Positions 41,136 to 50,949 of a DNA stretch of 64,000 nt are shown here, in pieces; position 1 is the stretch's first letter, and each line of letters starts with the position of its first letter. The notes beneath the pieces are model-generated. The model was given only the letters and a program-made list of their open reading frames with translations. It had not been told where the DNA came from and did no database searches. The DNA is from Streptacidiphilus sp. 4-A2 (GTDB taxonomy: Bacteria > Actinomycetota > Actinomycetes > Streptomycetales > Streptomycetaceae), in NCBI GenBank assembly GCA_014284505.1, contig JAAFYY010000001.1, forward strand, positions 5,629,845 through 5,693,844. The letters are read 5' to 3'. The translations under genes and the position numbers were made by a program.

Positions 41136-42035
41136 TCACCTCCGGTCCGTGCCCCGGTCCGCGCCCCGGTGTGCGGCCGGGGCGGCACCGGCCCGGTGCC
41201 GCCGAGGGCCGGCGGCGCGGCCGTGACGGCCCTCCGACCGGCCCCGGGGCCACCGGTGGCCGCCCAGCTGCTCCCGGCCGCCCCACGGCCGCTGCTGCGC
41301 CCCCTCCGAGGGCCACAGCGCAGGCCGGGCGGGCCGGGCACCGTGCCAGGAGCCGGCCACCCGGAACAGGCAGGGGTCGGTCACCCCGACCGGCAGCGGC
41401 ACCCGCTGCCCGGCCGGCCCGACCTGCTCGAACCCGACCGCCATGGTCAGCCACTGCCCGGGGGCGCGCCGGGGCCGACCCGCAGCCGCAGCGGCACCGC
41501 GGCCCGGCCCCGGCCGCGACCGTGAGCCCCCGGCCCGGGCCGACCTGCCCGGTGAGCACCCCCTGCGCGGCCCGCAGCCGCACCGACTGCCAGCGCCCCG
41601 CCCGCGCCGCCACTGCAAGCGGAGGTCGCCCCGCGCAGGGTCTGCCCCGCACGCCGAACACCAGCACCGGGCGGACGCCCGCGCAGCGCCCGGCGATCCG
41701 GCTGCGCAGCACCAGCCGGGCCGGGGACCAGCCGCCACCCGCCCGGTAGACCCGGCGCACCCCGCGCAGCCGCAGCGAGAGCGAGGTCTGGTTCACCGCG
41801 CTGCCCTGCGCCAGGCTGCGCCGCACCGCCTCCGGGTCCACCCCGCAGCCGGCCGCGGCCTGCGCCGGGGCGGCAGCGGGCGGAGGCCTGCGCCCGGGCG
41901 GCAGCGGGGCGGAGGCCTGCGCCCGGGGCGGCCCGGCGGCGGCGCTCCCGGCGGCGCCGAGCACCACCAGTGGCCCGGCCGCCAGCGCGGCGGCCAGCCC
42001 AGTCCTATCGTCTGACGGATTCGCTTTGTTGTCAC
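41136..42035 (-). CDS. Putative secreted protein
   Basis: GTG 42035 would give TTKRIRQTIG followed by LAAALAAGPLVVLGAAGSAAAG, a typical signal peptide, if one base is restored near 42005. The mature part is Pro/Ala-rich, then SLSLRLRGVRRVYRAGGGWSPARLVLRSRIAG and VLTGQVGPGRGLTVAAGAG. After a break near 41500, WLTMAVGFEQVGPAGQRVPLPVGVTDPCLFRVAGSW follows. The paired cysteines and beta-rich look fit an exported domain, but I recognise no family. The real stop is uncertain because the last 60 residues are low-complexity. Confidence 0.5.
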
Positions 42036-42193
42036 AGTTCGAATCTGACACGCCACCAGACGTCACGCTCGGCGGCCAGTTCCCGGTACACCATCTCAGC
42101 TCCGCCTCCCGGGCCGCCCTCCGCCCAGGCCGGAACCAGCCGTCCCGAACGGCTGGTTCTGATCACTCCGCCCGCTCAGGCAAACTTTCCACC

Positions 42194-42693
42194 ATGGACA
42201 TAATCACCCGCCCCGCCCTCGCCTCCGAGCTCGATGCCGCCGGGCACCTCACCGCCGAATCCTTCATCACCGACGGCCACACCGAGCGCGACGGCCTCTA
42301 CGCGACCCGGCTGCGCAACGGACGGGACCGCGCCGAGCAGGCGGAGCTGCTGGTGGCGGTCGACCCGCTGACCGGCGCGCTGCTCGGTTCGGTGACCTTC
42401 GCCGCACCCGGGTCCCCGTACGCCGACCTGGCGCAGGGCCAGGAGGGCGAATTCCGGATGCTCGCGGTGGCGCCGGAGGCCCGGGGAAGGGCGCGGGCGA
42501 GGCGCTGGTGCGTGCCTGCGTCGAACGCGGGCGCGAGCTGGGCCTGGAGCGGATGGTGATGTCCACGCAGGCCGAGATGGTCCACGCACACCGGATCTAC
42601 GAGCGTCTGGGCTTCGTCCGGACCCCCGACCGCGACTGGTCTCCGGTTCCGGGAATCGAACTCATGACCTATGCGTTGGAACTCGCCCAGTGA
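42194..42693 (+). CDS. GNAT-family N-acetyltransferase
   Basis: About 167 residues. ITRPALASELDAAGHLTAESF, LLVAVDPLTGALLGSVTFAAPGSPYADLAQGQEGEFRMLAVAPEARGKGAGEALVRACVERG (acetyl-CoA loop; one base lost near 42490), then MVMSTQAEMVHAHRIYERLGFVRTPDRDW. Single-domain GNAT; acceptor unknown. No ribosome site is seen at ATG 42194. A SigR-like promoter match lies within its last codons, pointing at nrdAB. Confidence 0.9.
42651..42677 (+). promoter_or_regulatory. SigR-type promoter match upstream of the nrdAB riboswitch
   Basis: GGGAAT, exactly 18 bases, GTT: a full SigR consensus about 35 bases before the riboswitch. It lies in the end of the acetyltransferase gene. Confidence 0.5.
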
Positions 42694-42711
42694 ATCTGGT
42701 CACTGCTGACA

Positions 42712-42860
42712 CTACATGTGGTGGTGCTTCTGAGAAGCGCCACAGATGTATGCTCACTCTCGCTGTCGACGCAGGGGAACCCGGTGCGAATCCGGACTGC
42801 AGCGGTGAGCGACGGTGCCTCCGCACCTGCTCGCAAGTCCGATGACCTGCCGACGGTAAT
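42712..42860 (+). promoter_or_regulatory. Cobalamin riboswitch of nrdAB
   Basis: The core ggggaacccggtgcgaatcc and the pairing ccgg/cggac arms (42773-42800) and the B12 box aagtccgatgacctgccgac (42835-42854) match the adenosylcobalamin riboswitch consensus. A possible switching helix pairs ggtgggc near 42880 with gcccacc near 42945, before the GTG of nrdA at 42983. In S. coelicolor such a riboswitch shuts off the class Ia reductase when B12 allows the class II enzyme to work. Confidence 0.9.
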
Positions 42861-42982
42861 GACTTCCGGGCCCCGAGGGTGGGCTGAGGATGTGCTGCGC
42901 GCTGCCGTCATGCGCCCCCGCACGCCTCGCTCCGCTCCCGGTGGCCCACCGCCGACTGGCCGCCGCCAACGAGGAGCGAACC

Positions 42983-45459
42983 GTGACCGTACTGCCGTCA
43001 CCCACCCCGTGCTTGCCGAAGAGACCGAGGGCCACGGCTCCGTCTCCGTCGCCACCCTGCCTAATCAGGCCGGCGGTCCTGGCAGTGCGGGTGTCGGTCC
43101 GCGGCGGCGTCGCGGACGGCGATGCCCCCGGGGCGGCGCTGCTGCGCACCCTGACCGAGCGTTCCGCCGACCTGGCCCAGGTCGACCCGGGCCGGGTCGC
43201 CGCCGCCGCGCTGCGCGGCCGGCGGCGGCGGCGACTACGCCGAGCTCCGCGGGCTGGCCACCGAGGCCGCCGCCGCGCTGATCGCCGAGGACCCGCAGTA
43301 CTCCCGGCTCGCCGCCCGGCGCGCTCGCCGAGGAGATCCGCGAGGAGGCCGCCGGACAGGGCGCGACCTGCTTCGCCACCTCGGTCGCGGTCGGCCACCG
43401 CGAGGGCCTGATCGGTGACCCCACCGCCGAGTTCGTCGCCGCCCACGCCGAGGTCCTGGACCGGTGATCGACCCGGCCGGCGACGACCGCTTCGAGTACT
43501 TCGGCCTGCGCACGCTGTACTCCGCTATCTGCTGCGACACCCGATCACCCGTCAGGTCGTGGAGACCCCGCAGCACTTCATGCTGCGCGTGGCCTGCGGC
43601 CTGGAGGTCGGCGGCGGCGCCGAGTCGGTGGCCCGAGTCGCCGAGGTCGCCGGGCTCTACCGGCTGATGAGCCGGCTGGAGTACCTGCCCTCCTCGCCGA
43701 CCCTGTTCAACTCCGGCACCCGGCACCCGCAGATGTCCTCCTGCTACCTGCTGGACTCGCCGCTGGACGAGCTGGACTCGATCTACTCCCGCTACGCGCA
43801 GATCGCCCGGCTCAGCAAGCACGCCGGCGGCATCGGCCTGTCCTACAGCCGGATCCGCTCCCGCGGCAGCCTGATCCGCGGCACCAACGCCAGTCCAACG
43901 GCATCGTCCCGTTCCTGCGCACGCTGGACTCCTCGGTCGCCGCGGTCAACCAGGGCGGCCGCCGCAAGGGCGCGGCCTGCGTCTACCTGGAGACCTGGCA
44001 CGCCGACATCGAGGAGTTCCTGGAGCTGCGGGACAGCACCGGCGAGGAGGCCCGGCGCACCCACAACCTCAACCTGGCGCACTGGATCCCGGACGAGTTC
44101 ATGCGCCGGGTCGAGGCCGACACCGAGTGGTCGCTGTTCTCCCCCGGCGACGTGCCGGAGCTGGTGGACCTGTGGGGCGCGGAGTTCGACGCCGCCTACG
44201 CCAAGGCCGAGGCGGCCGGGCTGGCCGTCCGCAGCACTCCGGCGCGCGCCCTGTACGCCCGGATGATGCGCACCCTGGCGCAGACCGGCAACGGCTGGAT
44301 GACCTTCAAGGACGCCTCCAACCGCGCCGCCAACCAGACCGCGCTGCCGGGCCGCACGGTGCACTCCTCCAACCTGTGCACCGAGATCCTGGAGGTCACC
44401 GACGACTCCGAGACCGCGGTCTGCAACCTCGGCTCGGTCAACCTGGGCGCGCACCTGCTGCCGGACGGCGAGGTCGACTGGGAGCGTCTGGACGCCACCG
44501 TCCGCACCGCGGTGACCTTCCTGGACCGCGTGGTCGACATCAACTTCTACCCGACCCCCGAGGCCGGCGCCTCCAACGCCCGCTGGCGCCCGGTCGGCCT
44601 GGGTGTGATGGGTCTTCAGGACGTCTTCTTCAAGCGCCGCCTGGACTTCGACTCGGCCGAGGCCAAGGAGCTGTCCACCCGGCTGTCCGAGCGGATCATG
44701 CTCACCGCCTACGAGACCAGCTGCGAGCTCGCCGAGCGCCTGGGCCGGCACGAGGCGTACGAGCAGACCCGCGCCGCCCGCGGCCAGCTGCACATCGACC
44801 ACTTCACCACCGCGCCCACCTGGCCCGAGCGCTGGACCGCGCTGCGCGAGCGGGTCGCCCGCACCGGCCTGCGCAACTCGCTGCTGCTGGCGATCGCCCC
44901 CACCGCGACCATCGCGTCCATCGCGGGCGCCTACGAGTGCATCGAGCCGCAGGTGTCCAACCTGTTCAAGCGGGAGACCCTGAGCGGCGAGTTCCTCCAG
45001 GTCAACCCCTACCTGGTGGCCGACCTCAAGCAGCGCGGGCTGTGGAACGCCACCACCCGCGAGTCGCTGCGCGACGCCAACGGCTCGGCCCAGGAGATCC
45101 CCGGCCTGCCGGACGAGCTCAAGAGCCTCTACCGCACCGCCTGGGAGCTCCCGCAGCGCGCGCTGATCGACCTGGCCGCGGCCCGGATGCCCTACCTGGA
45201 CCAGAGCCAGTCGCTGAACCTGTTCCTGGCCTCGCCCACCATCGGCAAGCTCAGCTCGATGTACGCGTACGCCTGGAAGGTCGGTCTGAAGACCACCTAC
45301 TACCTGCGCTCCCGTCCGGCCACCCGGATCGCCCGCGCGGCCCAGGGCCAGACCGCGGAGCGGACCCCGGCCGAGCCCGCCGCCCTGCCGGTGGTCGAGG
45401 ACGAGGCCGCGATCGCCTGCTCCCTGGAAAACCCCGAGTCCTGCGAGGCCTGCCAGTAA
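42983..45459 (+). CDS. nrdA: Class Ia ribonucleoside-diphosphate reductase, alpha subunit
   Basis: Catalytic subunit reducing NDPs to dNDPs with NrdB. About 830 residues. GTG 42983 follows ggag. SADLAQVDPGRVAAAAL and the helical N-terminus are scattered over several frames (breaks near 42990, 43080-43110, 43235, 43320, 43465, 43530 and 43905). From 43550 the frame is good: LPSSPTLFNSGTRHPQMSSCYLL (active-site cysteine), HAGGIGLSYSRIRSRGSLIRG, HSSNLCTEI (NxCxE radical site), LLAIAPTATIASIAG, and the redox tail NPESCEACQ. TAATG overlap with nrdB. Confidence 0.93.
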
Positions 45460-46512
45460 TGACCACCAACGACCGGACCGAACAGACCGAACAGAACGCA
45501 CCGGCCGCGCAGGCCAAGAACCTGCTCGACCCGGGCTTCGAACTGACCCTGCGTCCGATGCGCTACCCGGACTTCTACGAGCACTACCGCAACGCCATCA
45601 AGAACACCTGGACCGTCGAGGAGGTGGACCTGCACTCGGACGTCGCCGACCTGGCGAAGCTGAGCGCGGACGAACGCCACCTGCTCGGCCGGCTGGTCGC
45701 GTTCTTCGCCACCGGCGACTCCATCGTCTCCAACAACCTGGTGCTGACGCTCTACAAGCACATCAACTCGCCCCGAGCGCGGCTCTACCTGTCCCGCCAG
45801 CTGTTCGAGGAGGCTGTGCACGTCCAGTTCTACCTGACCCTGCTGGACACCTACCTGCCCGATCCGCAGGACCGCAACGCGGCCTTCGCGGCGGTGGAGA
45901 ACATCCCCTCGATCCGGGAGAAGGCGCAGTCTGCTTCGCTGGATCAACGAGGTCGAGAAGCTGGACTCGCTCCAGACCAAGGCCGACCGGCGGCGCTTCC
46001 TGCTCAACCTGATCTGCTTCGCGGCCTGCATCGAGGGACTGTTCTTCTACGGCGCCTTCGCCTACGTCTACTGGTTCCGCTCCCGGGGCCTGCTGCACGG
46101 GCTGGCGACCGGCACCAACTGGGTGTTCCGCGACGAGTCCATGCACATGGACTTCGCCTTCCAGGTGGTGGACACCGTCCGCGCCGAGGAGCCGGACCTG
46201 TGGGACGACGAGATGAGCGCCCAGGTCACCGCGATGCTGGAGGAGGCCGTCGAGGCCGAGCTGCAGTTCGCCCAGGACCTGTGCGGTGACGGCCTGCCCG
46301 GCATGAACACCGACTCCATGCGCCAGTACCTGGAGTGCGTCGCCGACCAGCGGCTCAACCGCCTCGGCCTGCCGGCCCGCTACGGCTCGGAGAACCCCTT
46401 CGGCTTCATGGAGCTCCAGGGCGTCCAGGAGCTGACCAACTTCTTCGAGCGCCGCGTCTCCGCCTACCAGGTCGCGGTCGAGGGCTCGGTCTCCTTCGAC
46501 GACGACTTCTGA
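45459..46512 (+). CDS. nrdB: Class Ia ribonucleotide reductase, beta subunit
   Basis: Radical-generating diiron subunit, about 350 residues. ATG 45459 overlaps the nrdA TAA. FFATGDSIVSNN, SRQLFEEAVHVQFYLTLLDTY (iron ligands ExxH), CIEGLFFYGAFAYVYWF and FRDESMHMDFA (second ExxH) are present; one break near 45933. The C-terminus FDDDF is the tail docking on NrdA. A hairpin follows. No nrdS-type AraC regulator gene comes after it, unlike the S. coelicolor nrdABS operon; a Fic-antitoxin pair takes that place on the other strand. Confidence 0.94.
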
Positions 46513-46527
46513 CCGACCCTCACCACC

Positions 46528-46555
46528 GGCGGCGCGCCAACCGGGGCGCGCCGCC
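46528..46555. terminator. Bidirectional terminator between nrdB and fic
   Basis: Perfect 11-bp stem with a 6-base loop between two convergent stops. Confidence 0.85.
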
Positions 46556-46560
46556 GCTGC

Positions 46561-47133
46561 TCACAGCGGATGCACCCTGCCCGAGATCATCTCCCGCAGC
46601 AGACCGTTGTCACCCATGAGGCTCTTGATACTGGCTTCCTCGTTCTGCGCCGCGTCGAGCCCGCTCCAGTCGAGCAGGTACCCGGCGTCACGAGCCAGTT
46701 GCACGAGAAACGCGCGCTGGGTACGGCCGTTGCCCTCGCGGAACGGGTGCAGCGCGTTCAAGTCCCCGTAAAGGTCGGCCAGTCCGTCCACGAGCTGATC
46801 CTTGGTGCCGCCGCGCAGGTAGTCCTCCGCCGCCAGTCGGCCGAACACCGAGCCCGCGTAGGAGTCCAGTTGGGCCATCCGGCAGAAAACCGAGCTGCCC
46901 TTGGCGATCTCGACGGTGCGCAGCTGCCCGGCCCAGTCGTAGAGCAGCCCGAAGATGGCCGCATGGAACGCGCACAGGTGCGGCAGGTCATAGCCCCCGG
47001 CCAGTGGTCGACTCGCAAGCCGCAGCAACTGAACCCGGGTGATGTCGCTCTCGGCCACCTGGAGCAGGTCCTGCTCGGAGTAGCCGAGTCGGTTCCGCAG
47101 TACACCGTTGGGCAGGATGTACAGATCGTTCAC
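46561..47133 (-). CDS. Fic-domain toxin (putative AMP-transferase)
   Basis: 190 residues, unbroken. The full FIC motif HPFREGNGRTQR lies at residues 129-140, with catalytic histidine, anion-binding GNGR and final arginine, so it should be able to transfer AMP to a target. The core helices (DLPHLCAFHAAIFGLLYDWAGQLRTVEIAKGS; YGDLNAL) match the filamentation-induced-by-cAMP fold. There is no inhibitory (S/T)xxxE(G/N) helix within the toxin; it is in the antitoxin. GTG 47133 overlaps the antitoxin TGA by four bases. Target unknown (gyrase and topoisomerase IV are targets of related toxins). Confidence 0.9.
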   Translation of the reverse strand: MNDLYILPNGVLRNRLGYSEQDLLQVAESDITRVQLLRLASRPLAGGYDLPHLCAFHAAIFGLLYDWAGQLRTVEIAKGSSVFCRMAQLDSYAGSVFGRLAAEDYLRGGTKDQLVDGLADLYGDLNALHPFREGNGRTQRAFLVQLARDAGYLLDWSGLDAAQNEEASIKSLMGDNGLLREMISGRVHPL

Positions 47134-47491
47134 CCGGCCTTGCGCCCCAGCTGCGGGGTGTAGCGGGCCAGAGTCCGCTCGGTCAGCTCGTCAATGGTGA
47201 TCCCGCCGCGGACGTACTCCTCGGCGTCCCGGTCGGCGGCCGCGGACGTGGTCAGCCCCTCCGCCGCCAGCGACCCGTTCGCCGACTCGACTGCCTGCCG
47301 CCGCACCGCGATCTCGGCGAGACCGGCCAGCGCCTGGTAGGCGTCCACCGACAGGAGTACTCCCTGTGCCTTCCGGTGGGCTCCGATGAGCACCGGTTCG
47401 GCTCGTTGCCCGGTCCCTCCAGCTCGGTCAGTATCCGGGAGAGATGGGCGCGAGCATCGCTCACCGTGACGACTTCCTGAATCTGAGGCAT
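47130..47491 (-). CDS. Antitoxin: Phd/YefM-like domain fused to a VbhA-like Fic inhibitor
   Basis: About 120 residues. The N-terminal part, VTVSDARAHLSRILTELEG, and VLIGAHRKAQGVLLSVDAYQAL form a Phd/YefM-type DNA-binding antitoxin domain (break near 47402). The C-terminal part has NGSLAAEGL, in which SLAAEG fits the (S/T)xxxE(G/N) motif that blocks the ATP site of class I Fic proteins, then a tail resembling VbhA (YVRGGITIDELTERTLARY). Coupled to the toxin by GTGA overlap. The fusion suggests that one protein both represses the operon and inhibits Fic. Confidence 0.82.
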
Positions 47492-47542
47492 GGATCCAGT
47501 CTATCAATCCGCCCAGAAATCTGTACAGATTCCCGGAGAGGA

Positions 47543-48493
47543 CTACCCGCCCTGGCGGACCAGCTGCATCCACAGCGGGAGCAGGAGCAGGGCGGCCACC
47601 GAGCTCTTGGCCACCAGGGAGGCCGACATGTCGACACCGACCTCGTAGCGCTGGGCGAAGATGAACAGGTTCTGCGGGGTGGGCATCGCCGCGATCAGCA
47701 CCAGGTACTCGATCCAGACCCCGCGCACCCCGAACAGGGTGTAGCAGACGGCCCAGGTGAGCAGCGGGAAGAGTACGCACTTGAAGGCGATCAGCCAGAG
47801 CTCCTCCGGCGGGGTGTCCCGCACCCGCAGGCCGCTGCCGCCGAGGTGCAGGCCGAGGGCGAAGAGCGCGACCGGGGAGGCGCTGGCGCCGACGAAGGAG
47901 AAACCGTCCAGGACGGTCCCCGGCACCTTGACCGCCAGCAGGTTCAGCGCCAGACCCAGCAGGCAGGCGAGCACCATCGGGGTGGTCAGCGAGGCCCACA
48001 CCGCGCGCCCGGCCCGCACCAGCGGCCGCGCCCCGGGGTCGGCCGCGCCCAGCTCCATGATCAGGATGATCACCGAGGACAGCACGCACACCTGGAACAG
48101 CAGCACCGAGAAGATCGGCGTCGCCGTCCCGAACAGCATGATGAACACCGGCACGGCGAAATAGGCCGTGTTCACCTGGATCCCCGCCATGATCCGCAGC
48201 GCTATCCCCCGCGGCTGCCGCGAGCCGAACAGATAGGCCACCAGCCCGACCACGGCCATGCTCGCCACGGCACTGAGGACATACCCCGACAGCGCCCGCC
48301 AGACGAACAGGGTGTGCAGGTCGCTGGTGTAGATGTTCCCGAACAGATAGCACGGGATGGCGAACAGAAAGCTGAAGTCCGAGAAGGCCTTGGAGACTTC
48401 GGCGGAGATCACTCCCCGCCTGGCGAATCCCACCCCGGCTCCGAAGGCCAGCCCCACCGGGAAAAGCTTGGCAAGCACACTGAGCATCTCCAC
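47543..48493 (-). CDS. AEC-family transporter (auxin efflux carrier type)
   Basis: 316 residues, unbroken, ten predicted helices in two halves of five. LAKLFPVGLAFGAGVGFARRGVISAEVSKAFSDFSFLFAIPCYLFGNI and the second-half crossover ASASPVALFALGLHLGG, with AAMPTPQNLFIFAQRY near the end, are typical. It moves organic acids or related anions; substrate not predictable. GTG 48493 or ATG 48487 start. It stands alone. Confidence 0.88.
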   Translation of the reverse strand: MEMLSVLAKLFPVGLAFGAGVGFARRGVISAEVSKAFSDFSFLFAIPCYLFGNIYTSDLHTLFVWRALSGYVLSAVASMAVVGLVAYLFGSRQPRGIALRIMAGIQVNTAYFAVPVFIMLFGTATPIFSVLLFQVCVLSSVIILIMELGAADPGARPLVRAGRAVWASLTTPMVLACLLGLALNLLAVKVPGTVLDGFSFVGASASPVALFALGLHLGGSGLRVRDTPPEELWLIAFKCVLFPLLTWAVCYTLFGVRGVWIEYLVLIAAMPTPQNLFIFAQRYEVGVDMSASLVAKSSVAALLLLPLWMQLVRQGG

Positions 48494-48569
48494 GTTGCCG
48501 AGACCCTAGCAGAGCCCGCCATCCCTACAGATCATTCGTTCAACTGCTGCCCGGAAGGCCCCCGGCCGG

Positions 48570-49198
48570 TCAGACCAGCGTCTTCCAGTAGGACCAGAAG
48601 CGGACCAGCACCATGCCGCCGATGATCAGGTACCAGAGCAGCGGGCCGAACCAGTGCAGGGTGAGCACCGCGTCCAGGCCGTCGCGCCAGCGGGCGGGGG
48701 GGGGATGACCCGGTGCTTGAGGTTGTGCAGGGTGACGTACCAGAACAGCGGGAAGATGATCACCCAGACCACGATGCAGTAGGGGCACAGTGCCCCGATG
48801 CTGTAGAGCGACTGGCCGATCAGCCAGCAGATCAGGCCCAGGCCGAAGGTGACTCCCAGTTGCAGCCCGGCCCAGTACCAGCGCTGGTAGCGCGCCCCGG
48901 CCAGCAGCCCCATCGCCAGCGCCAGCACCACCGCGAAGCCCGCGATGCCCATCAGCGGGTTGGGGAAGCCGAAGACAGCGGCCTGCGGCTTGGTCATCAC
49001 ATTGCCGCAGCTGATGATCGGATTGATGCTGCAACTGGGCACATAGCCCGGCTGGGTCAGCAGCTTGAAGCGCTCGTAGGTGAGGGTGAACGAGGCGATG
49101 AAGCCCAGTGCCCCGGTGATCACCAGGAACCAGGTCATCGCCCGCCCCGCGCCCACCCTTCCCACGGCCCAGCGGTCCTGGCCTGCATCGACGTCCAT
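48570..49198 (-). CDS. Vitamin K epoxide reductase family protein
   Basis: Membrane oxidoreductase that reoxidises DsbA-like disulfide catalysts. About 210 residues, five helices. FIASFTLTYERFKLLTQPGYVPSCSINPIISCGNVM carries the loop cysteines and serine, and IGALCPYCIVVW the CxxC active site. A break near 48703 falls in a run of eight Gs, and restores the last helices (WYLIIGGMVLVRFWSYW). Start ATG 49198. A thiol-redox function close to SigR-RsrA genes may be no accident. Confidence 0.92.
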
Positions 49199-49270
49199 GC
49201 TGTCCAGGATCACCCACGACGGCGTAGGGCGCAGATAAGCGCCTGGCCCGGCCGCGCGGTTCAACCCGGC

Positions 49271-49900
49271 TCAGTCGTTGGGGACCGTCTCGTAGCGGGG
49301 CGTCAGCTCGGACATCTGCCGCAGCGCGTCCTTCCGGTCCCGCTTGGAGAGCCGGTCCAGGTAGAGGTAGCCGTTCAGGTGGTCCGTCTCGTGCTGGAGG
49401 CAGCGGGCGAAGAAGCCGGTGCCCTCGACCACGACCTCGTTGCCCTCGCGGTCCTGGCCGCGCACGACCGCGAAGTCGGGGCGCGCCAGGTCGGCGTACG
49501 CGCCGGGGACCGAGAGGCAGCCCTCGGGCGACTCGTCCAGGTTGCGCTGCGCCGGGTCGAGGTCGTCCAGCACCGGGTTCACCACCACGCCGATGTGCCG
49601 GACGCCCTCGTCGTCGGGGCAGTCGTAGACGAAGACCCGCTGGTCGACGCCGATCTGGTTGGCGGCGAGGCCGACGCCCTCGGCCGCGTACATGGTCACG
49701 AACAGGTCGTCGACCAGTGCGGACAGCTCCGCGCCGAACTCGGTGACCGTCGCGCAGGGGTGGTGCAGCACGGGGTTGCCGACGACGGTGATCGGGTGGA
49801 ACGCGCCCTTGGACGTGTCCGGCTCCTCGCCGACGACCCGCACCGGGGCGTGCTCCTCGACCTGCTCGTCGACCTGTTCCTCGACCTGGTGTTCCGACAT
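49271..49900 (-). CDS. def: Peptide deformylase
   Basis: Removes the formyl group from nascent proteins. 209 residues, unbroken. An acidic, Glu/Val-rich extension of about 35 residues (HQVEEQVDEQVEEH) precedes the core: motif 1 EGVGLAANQIG, motif 2 EGCLSVPG with the metal cysteine, motif 3 QHETDHLNG with HExxH-like ligands. ATG 49900 is preferred to an in-frame upstream start because the family begins after it. Confidence 0.95.
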   Translation of the reverse strand: MSEHQVEEQVDEQVEEHAPVRVVGEEPDTSKGAFHPITVVGNPVLHHPCATVTEFGAELSALVDDLFVTMYAAEGVGLAANQIGVDQRVFVYDCPDDEGVRHIGVVVNPVLDDLDPAQRNLDESPEGCLSVPGAYADLARPDFAVVRGQDREGNEVVVEGTGFFARCLQHETDHLNGYLYLDRLSKRDRKDALRQMSELTPRYETVPND

Positions 49901-49964
49901 GCCGCTGCCACTCGCCTTCAGTCCGTACACGGGTAAGCCACCAGGGTACGGGGAAGAGCCGGAC

Positions 49965-50949
49965 TCAGCAGACTTCTTCCAGGTCACGGTAGGAGCGCTG
50001 GGCCGGGTTGCCCAGCACCCAGCGGTCCAGCAGCGAGCCCACCAGGTCGGCCGGGGCGGCCATTCCGCACTCCCGCTCGGGCATCCACAGCGCGCCCGCG
50101 CTGCGGTGGCTCAGATGGCCGAGCTGCCCGTCGTCGTGCGGGTCGTGGTGCTCGCTGTGGCCGTCGTCGGCCGGCATCCGGCTCTCCGAACAGTCCCGGC
50201 ACAGCAGCCGTACCGAGGAGGTCCAGTCCTCGGCGGCATAGCCGGCTTCGGAGACCAGCTGCTCCAGCGCGTCCCGGTCCCCCTCGGTCTCGGCCTGGAG
50301 CAGCACCACCCAGGTGGGCACCGGCGAGGGCGCCCACAGCTCGATCTCGTCGAACACCGGGTAGGGCACGCCGTCCGCGACCCGCTCGCCGTGCGGGGTG
50401 CCGTCGTGCAGCACCACCTCGCCCCAGCGGCGTCCGGAGGACGGCAGCGGGATGGACAGCACCTCGACCCGGGCCGGGTCCAGCCGGCGGCCCCAGACCA
50501 CCTCGGACTCGCCCTCCGGGGAGAGCCGGACAGGCGTGGTGCCGAAGTCCAGGCTGACCGGGCCCTCGCCCTGCGGCAGCCGCAGCCCGTACGCCTGCCA
50601 GCAGCGCCGGGCCAGGGCCCAGTCCTGGAGCGCGGTCGCGGCGATGCCCAGGTTCCACCAGTCGGGGGCGCCGGGGCTGCGGTCCAGCAGCGCCACGGCG
50701 CGCAGGCCCGCCGCCCGCGCCTGCTCCCAGTCCCGGCGGAACTTGTGCAGCAGCGCGAGGTTGAACCAGGAGTCGGACAGCCACGGCTCCAGATCCGCGG
50801 CGCGCACCAGCAGCGCCCCGGCATCCCTCCAGCCGTCCGTTCCCGATGAGTGTGAAGGCCCGGTCGGTCGTTTGCCGCCAGCTGGCGGACGGCCGTTGCC
50901 GTGCCCGATTGAAGATCTTCACCTCGGCCTGCCACTCGTCCGATTCCAC
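49965..50949 (-). CDS. TPR-containing hypothetical protein
   Basis: About 328 residues; GTG 50949. DEWQAEVKIFNRARQRPSASWRQTTDRAFTLIGNGRLEDAG leads (break near 50825) into two or three TPR helices (SWFNLALLHKFRRDWEQARAAGLRAVALLD; WWNLGIAATALQDWALARRCW). A beta-rich domain follows (VWGRRLDPARVEVLSIPLPSSGRRWGEVVLHDG), then VRLLCRDCSES and many histidines (HSEHHDPHDDG), suggesting metal binding. Function unknown. Confidence 0.75.

Noticed and set aside
42712..45459. Class II (B12-dependent) reductase suggested by the B12 riboswitch
   Set aside because: The protein has the NPESCEACQ redox tail and a TAATG-coupled NrdB, so it is class Ia; the riboswitch is a repressor of the B12-independent enzyme.
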